A stretch of DNA of 6,854 nucleotides from the NCBI GenBank assembly GCA_947588865.1, contig CANPYQ010000059.1, forward strand, positions 1 through 6,854, written 5' to 3'. This DNA comes from an uncultured Bacilli bacterium (GTDB taxonomy: Bacteria; Bacillota_I; Bacilli_A; RF39; UBA660). Shown in pieces: positions 5,702 through 6,854 of this stretch. Each line of letters starts with the position of its first letter. Within the stretch, counting starts at the first letter, position 1. Position numbers and translations under genes: made by a program. The notes under the pieces were generated by a model. It was not told the origin of the DNA and made no database searches. It saw only the letters and a list, made by a program, of their open reading frames with translations.

Positions 5702-5730
5702 ATTATATCAAAATTTTAATAAAATAGAAA
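5702..5730 (-). promoter_or_regulatory. Promoter of rnc, extended -10, very short leader
   Basis: A perfect -10 TATAAT (5702-5707) has the extended TGA just upstream. The -35 TTTCTA (5725-5730) is weak, at 17 bp. GGTG (5695-5692) comes six bases after the -10, then six bases to ATG 5685. The predicted leader is 10 nt. Confidence 0.7.
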
Positions 5731-5737
5731 TTACTAT

Positions 5738-5766
5738 TTTACTTTTTGTATGTTTTTTAGTATAAT
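5738..5766 (+). promoter_or_regulatory. Promoter of yidD and lipoprotein operon, very short leader
   Basis: -35 TTTACT (5738-5743, four of six), a 17-bp spacer and perfect -10 TATAAT (5761-5766). GGTG (5773-5776) again comes six bases later, then five bases to ATG 5782. An upstream ATG at 5768 opens only a five-codon frame ending across the yidD start; it would precede the predicted transcript start. Confidence 0.75.
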
Positions 5767-5781
5767 AATGTTGGTGTTGAT

Positions 5782-5997
5782 ATGAAATATATATTAATAG
5801 GTATGATAAGAGTGTATCAAATGCTACCATTTTCTACTCATAATTCTTGTAAATATATACCTACTTGCTCAAACTATGGCATTGAAGCATTAAAAGAATA
5901 TGGATGTATCAAGGGAAGTTTAATGACTATTAAGCGAATAATAAGATGTAATCCACTATCTGTTGGTGGATATGATCCTGTAATAAAGGAGAAATAG
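5782..5997 (+). CDS. yidD: Membrane protein insertion efficiency factor YidD
   Basis: YidD is a small, inner-membrane-associated protein that improves insertion of membrane proteins by YidC; in many bacteria it sits in the rnpA-yidC cluster, but not here. The 71 residues show the whole family pattern: Y-Q near residues 12-13, C-x-x-x-P-T-C-S (Cys23, Cys29), EAL..YG..KG (35-45), and RCNP with GGYDPV at the end (55-67). Cys42 replaces the more usual His in the HGxxKG segment. The only SD-like sequence is GGTG five bases before the ATG. A consensus promoter ends only 15 bases before the start. The next gene begins one base after the stop, with its SD inside yidD, so the two are probably co-translated. 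Confidence 0.95.
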   Translation: MKYILIGMIRVYQMLPFSTHNSCKYIPTCSNYGIEALKEYGCIKGSLMTIKRIIRCNPLSVGGYDPVIKEK

Positions 5998-5998
5998 T

Positions 5999-6854
5999 AT
6001 GAAAAAATTTAAGATTTTACTTATGACTATTATTTTATTAAATTTAACTGGATGTTTTTCTGATAACTCTATGGAAAATATTTCAATTGCAACTTCTGTT
6101 TATCCAATACAATATGTTGCAAATGAATTATATGGTAATCATAGTACTATAAATAGTATATATCCTAATGATTCTGAAATAATTAATTTTGAAGTTACGG
6201 ATGTGTTATTAGAACAATATGGTGATACTGATCTTTTTATTTTTAATGGTTTATCTAAAGAAAAAGATTATTTAAAAACTATGTTAAAGAATAATAACGA
6301 TTTAAAAATAATAGATGTCACATCTAATATACCGGTTGATTATTCTATTGAAGAACTATGGTTAGACCCAATAAATTTATTAACTATAGCTAATAATATG
6401 AAAAAGGGATTTACTGAGTATATAAATTCTAAAGTACTTATAAACGAAATAAATGAAAATTATGATATTTTAAAAATTAATTTAACAAGCTTAGATGGTA
6501 AATTTTATTCAACTGTAAATAATTCTTCAAATAAAACTATAATAGTAAGTGATGATGCATTTTCATTTCTTGAAAAATATGGCATTGAAGTTATTTCATT
6601 AGATAAAGATACTACTACTCAAAAGCAAATTTCAACAGCTATAGAGTTATTAAGTAATGATACTTGTAATTATATATATATTAAATATGGTGAAGAAGTA
6701 AATGATGTTATAAATGATATAATAAATCAAACTAATGCTTCTAAATTAGAATTATATACAATGACTAATTTAAATAATATAAATACTGAAAAAAATGATT
6801 ACATAACATTGATGAATCAAAATTTAGAAAATTTAAAATCAGAATTGTATAAAT
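5999..6854 (+). CDS. ZnuA/TroA-like (cluster A-I) lipoprotein lacking metal ligands, cut at right edge
   Basis: The reading frame is open for 285 codons to the window edge; the family C-terminal pattern (DYITLMNQNLENLKSEL) has just ended, so the gene is nearly complete. Residues 1-19 form a lipoprotein signal with lipobox LTGC (Cys19). Scaffold motifs of zinc/manganese ABC-transporter binding proteins are clear: SVYPIQYVANELYG (33-46), NG at 83-84, ELWLDPINLLTIA (119-131), IIVSDDAFSFLEKYGI (181-196). Expected ligands are gone: the HDYEP His aligns with Ile62, the DPHxWLDP His with Glu119, the SHDAF position is Asp185, and the C-terminal Asp aligns near Thr256. The only histidine is His48, outside the ligand sites. 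It is therefore unlikely to bind Zn in the normal way. The ATG has AAGGAG seven bases upstream, and the gene follows yidD by one base. No permease or ATPase gene is visible. Confidence 0.85.
   Translation, partial: MKKFKILLMTIILLNLTGCFSDNSMENISIATSVYPIQYVANELYGNHSTINSIYPNDSEIINFEVTDVLLEQYGDTDLFIFNGLSKEKDYLKTMLKNNNDLKIIDVTSNIPVDYSIEELWLDPINLLTIANNMKKGFTEYINSKVLINEINENYDILKINLTSLDGKFYSTVNNSSNKTIIVSDDAFSFLEKYGIEVISLDKDTTTQKQISTAIELLSNDTCNYIYIKYGEEVNDVINDIINQTNASKLELYTMTNLNNINTEKNDYITLMNQNLENLKSELYK

Noticed and set aside
5768..5785. Five-codon frame upstream of yidD overlapping its ATG
   Set aside because: The ATG precedes the predicted transcript start and has no SD; probably chance.

Overview
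The window is very AT-rich DNA (about a quarter G+C by eye) from a low-GC Gram-positive bacterium that very probably forms endospores. The evidence is two alpha/beta-type small acid-soluble spore protein (SASP) genes, one with a convincing sigma-G-like promoter, a ThiI without a rhodanese domain, and strong Shine-Dalgarno (SD) sites throughout. The YebC-family protein is of the YeeN type (MGR... start, VYHNVEL end), which with the extreme AT content suggests Erysipelotrichia or Mollicutes-related Bacilli. This placement is an inference. The standard genetic code fits: stops are TAA and TAG, and Trp is TGG.

Layout. On the minus strand, from right to left: rnc (RNase III), yebC-like, thiI, SASP-2, SASP-1, then a two-gene operon for coiled-coil proteins A and B. 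On the plus strand, divergent from rnc: yidD, followed after one base by a ZnuA/TroA-like lipoprotein gene that runs off the right edge. Strong hairpins end SASP-2, SASP-1 and the coiled-coil operon. No terminator is visible between rnc, yebC, thiI and SASP-2, so vegetative read-through into SASP-2 is plausible.

Points that stand out. (1) rnc, thiI and yidD share one compact start module: TATAAT, exactly 6 nt, GGTG, 5-6 nt, ATG. The predicted mRNAs would begin at the GGTG with leaders of only 9-10 nt. (2) The SASP-2 SD can be buried in a long hairpin, but only in transcripts that enter from upstream; the predicted sigma-G transcript starts inside the hairpin and leaves the SD free. (3) The ZnuA-like lipoprotein keeps the family scaffold but has lost every expected metal-ligand histidine. 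(4) Proteins A and B look like diverged paralogues sharing an LFD box, a coiled coil and a C-terminal F-[KN]-E-[IL]-[IV] box. B adds a long acidic, Asn-rich N-terminus with four 39-bp repeats.

How the genes relate. rnc, yebC and thiI are housekeeping RNA-processing, translation and RNA-modification genes. The SASPs are forespore DNA-protective proteins. YidD assists membrane-protein insertion and is probably co-translated with the lipoprotein. The coiled-coil pair has no recognised function.
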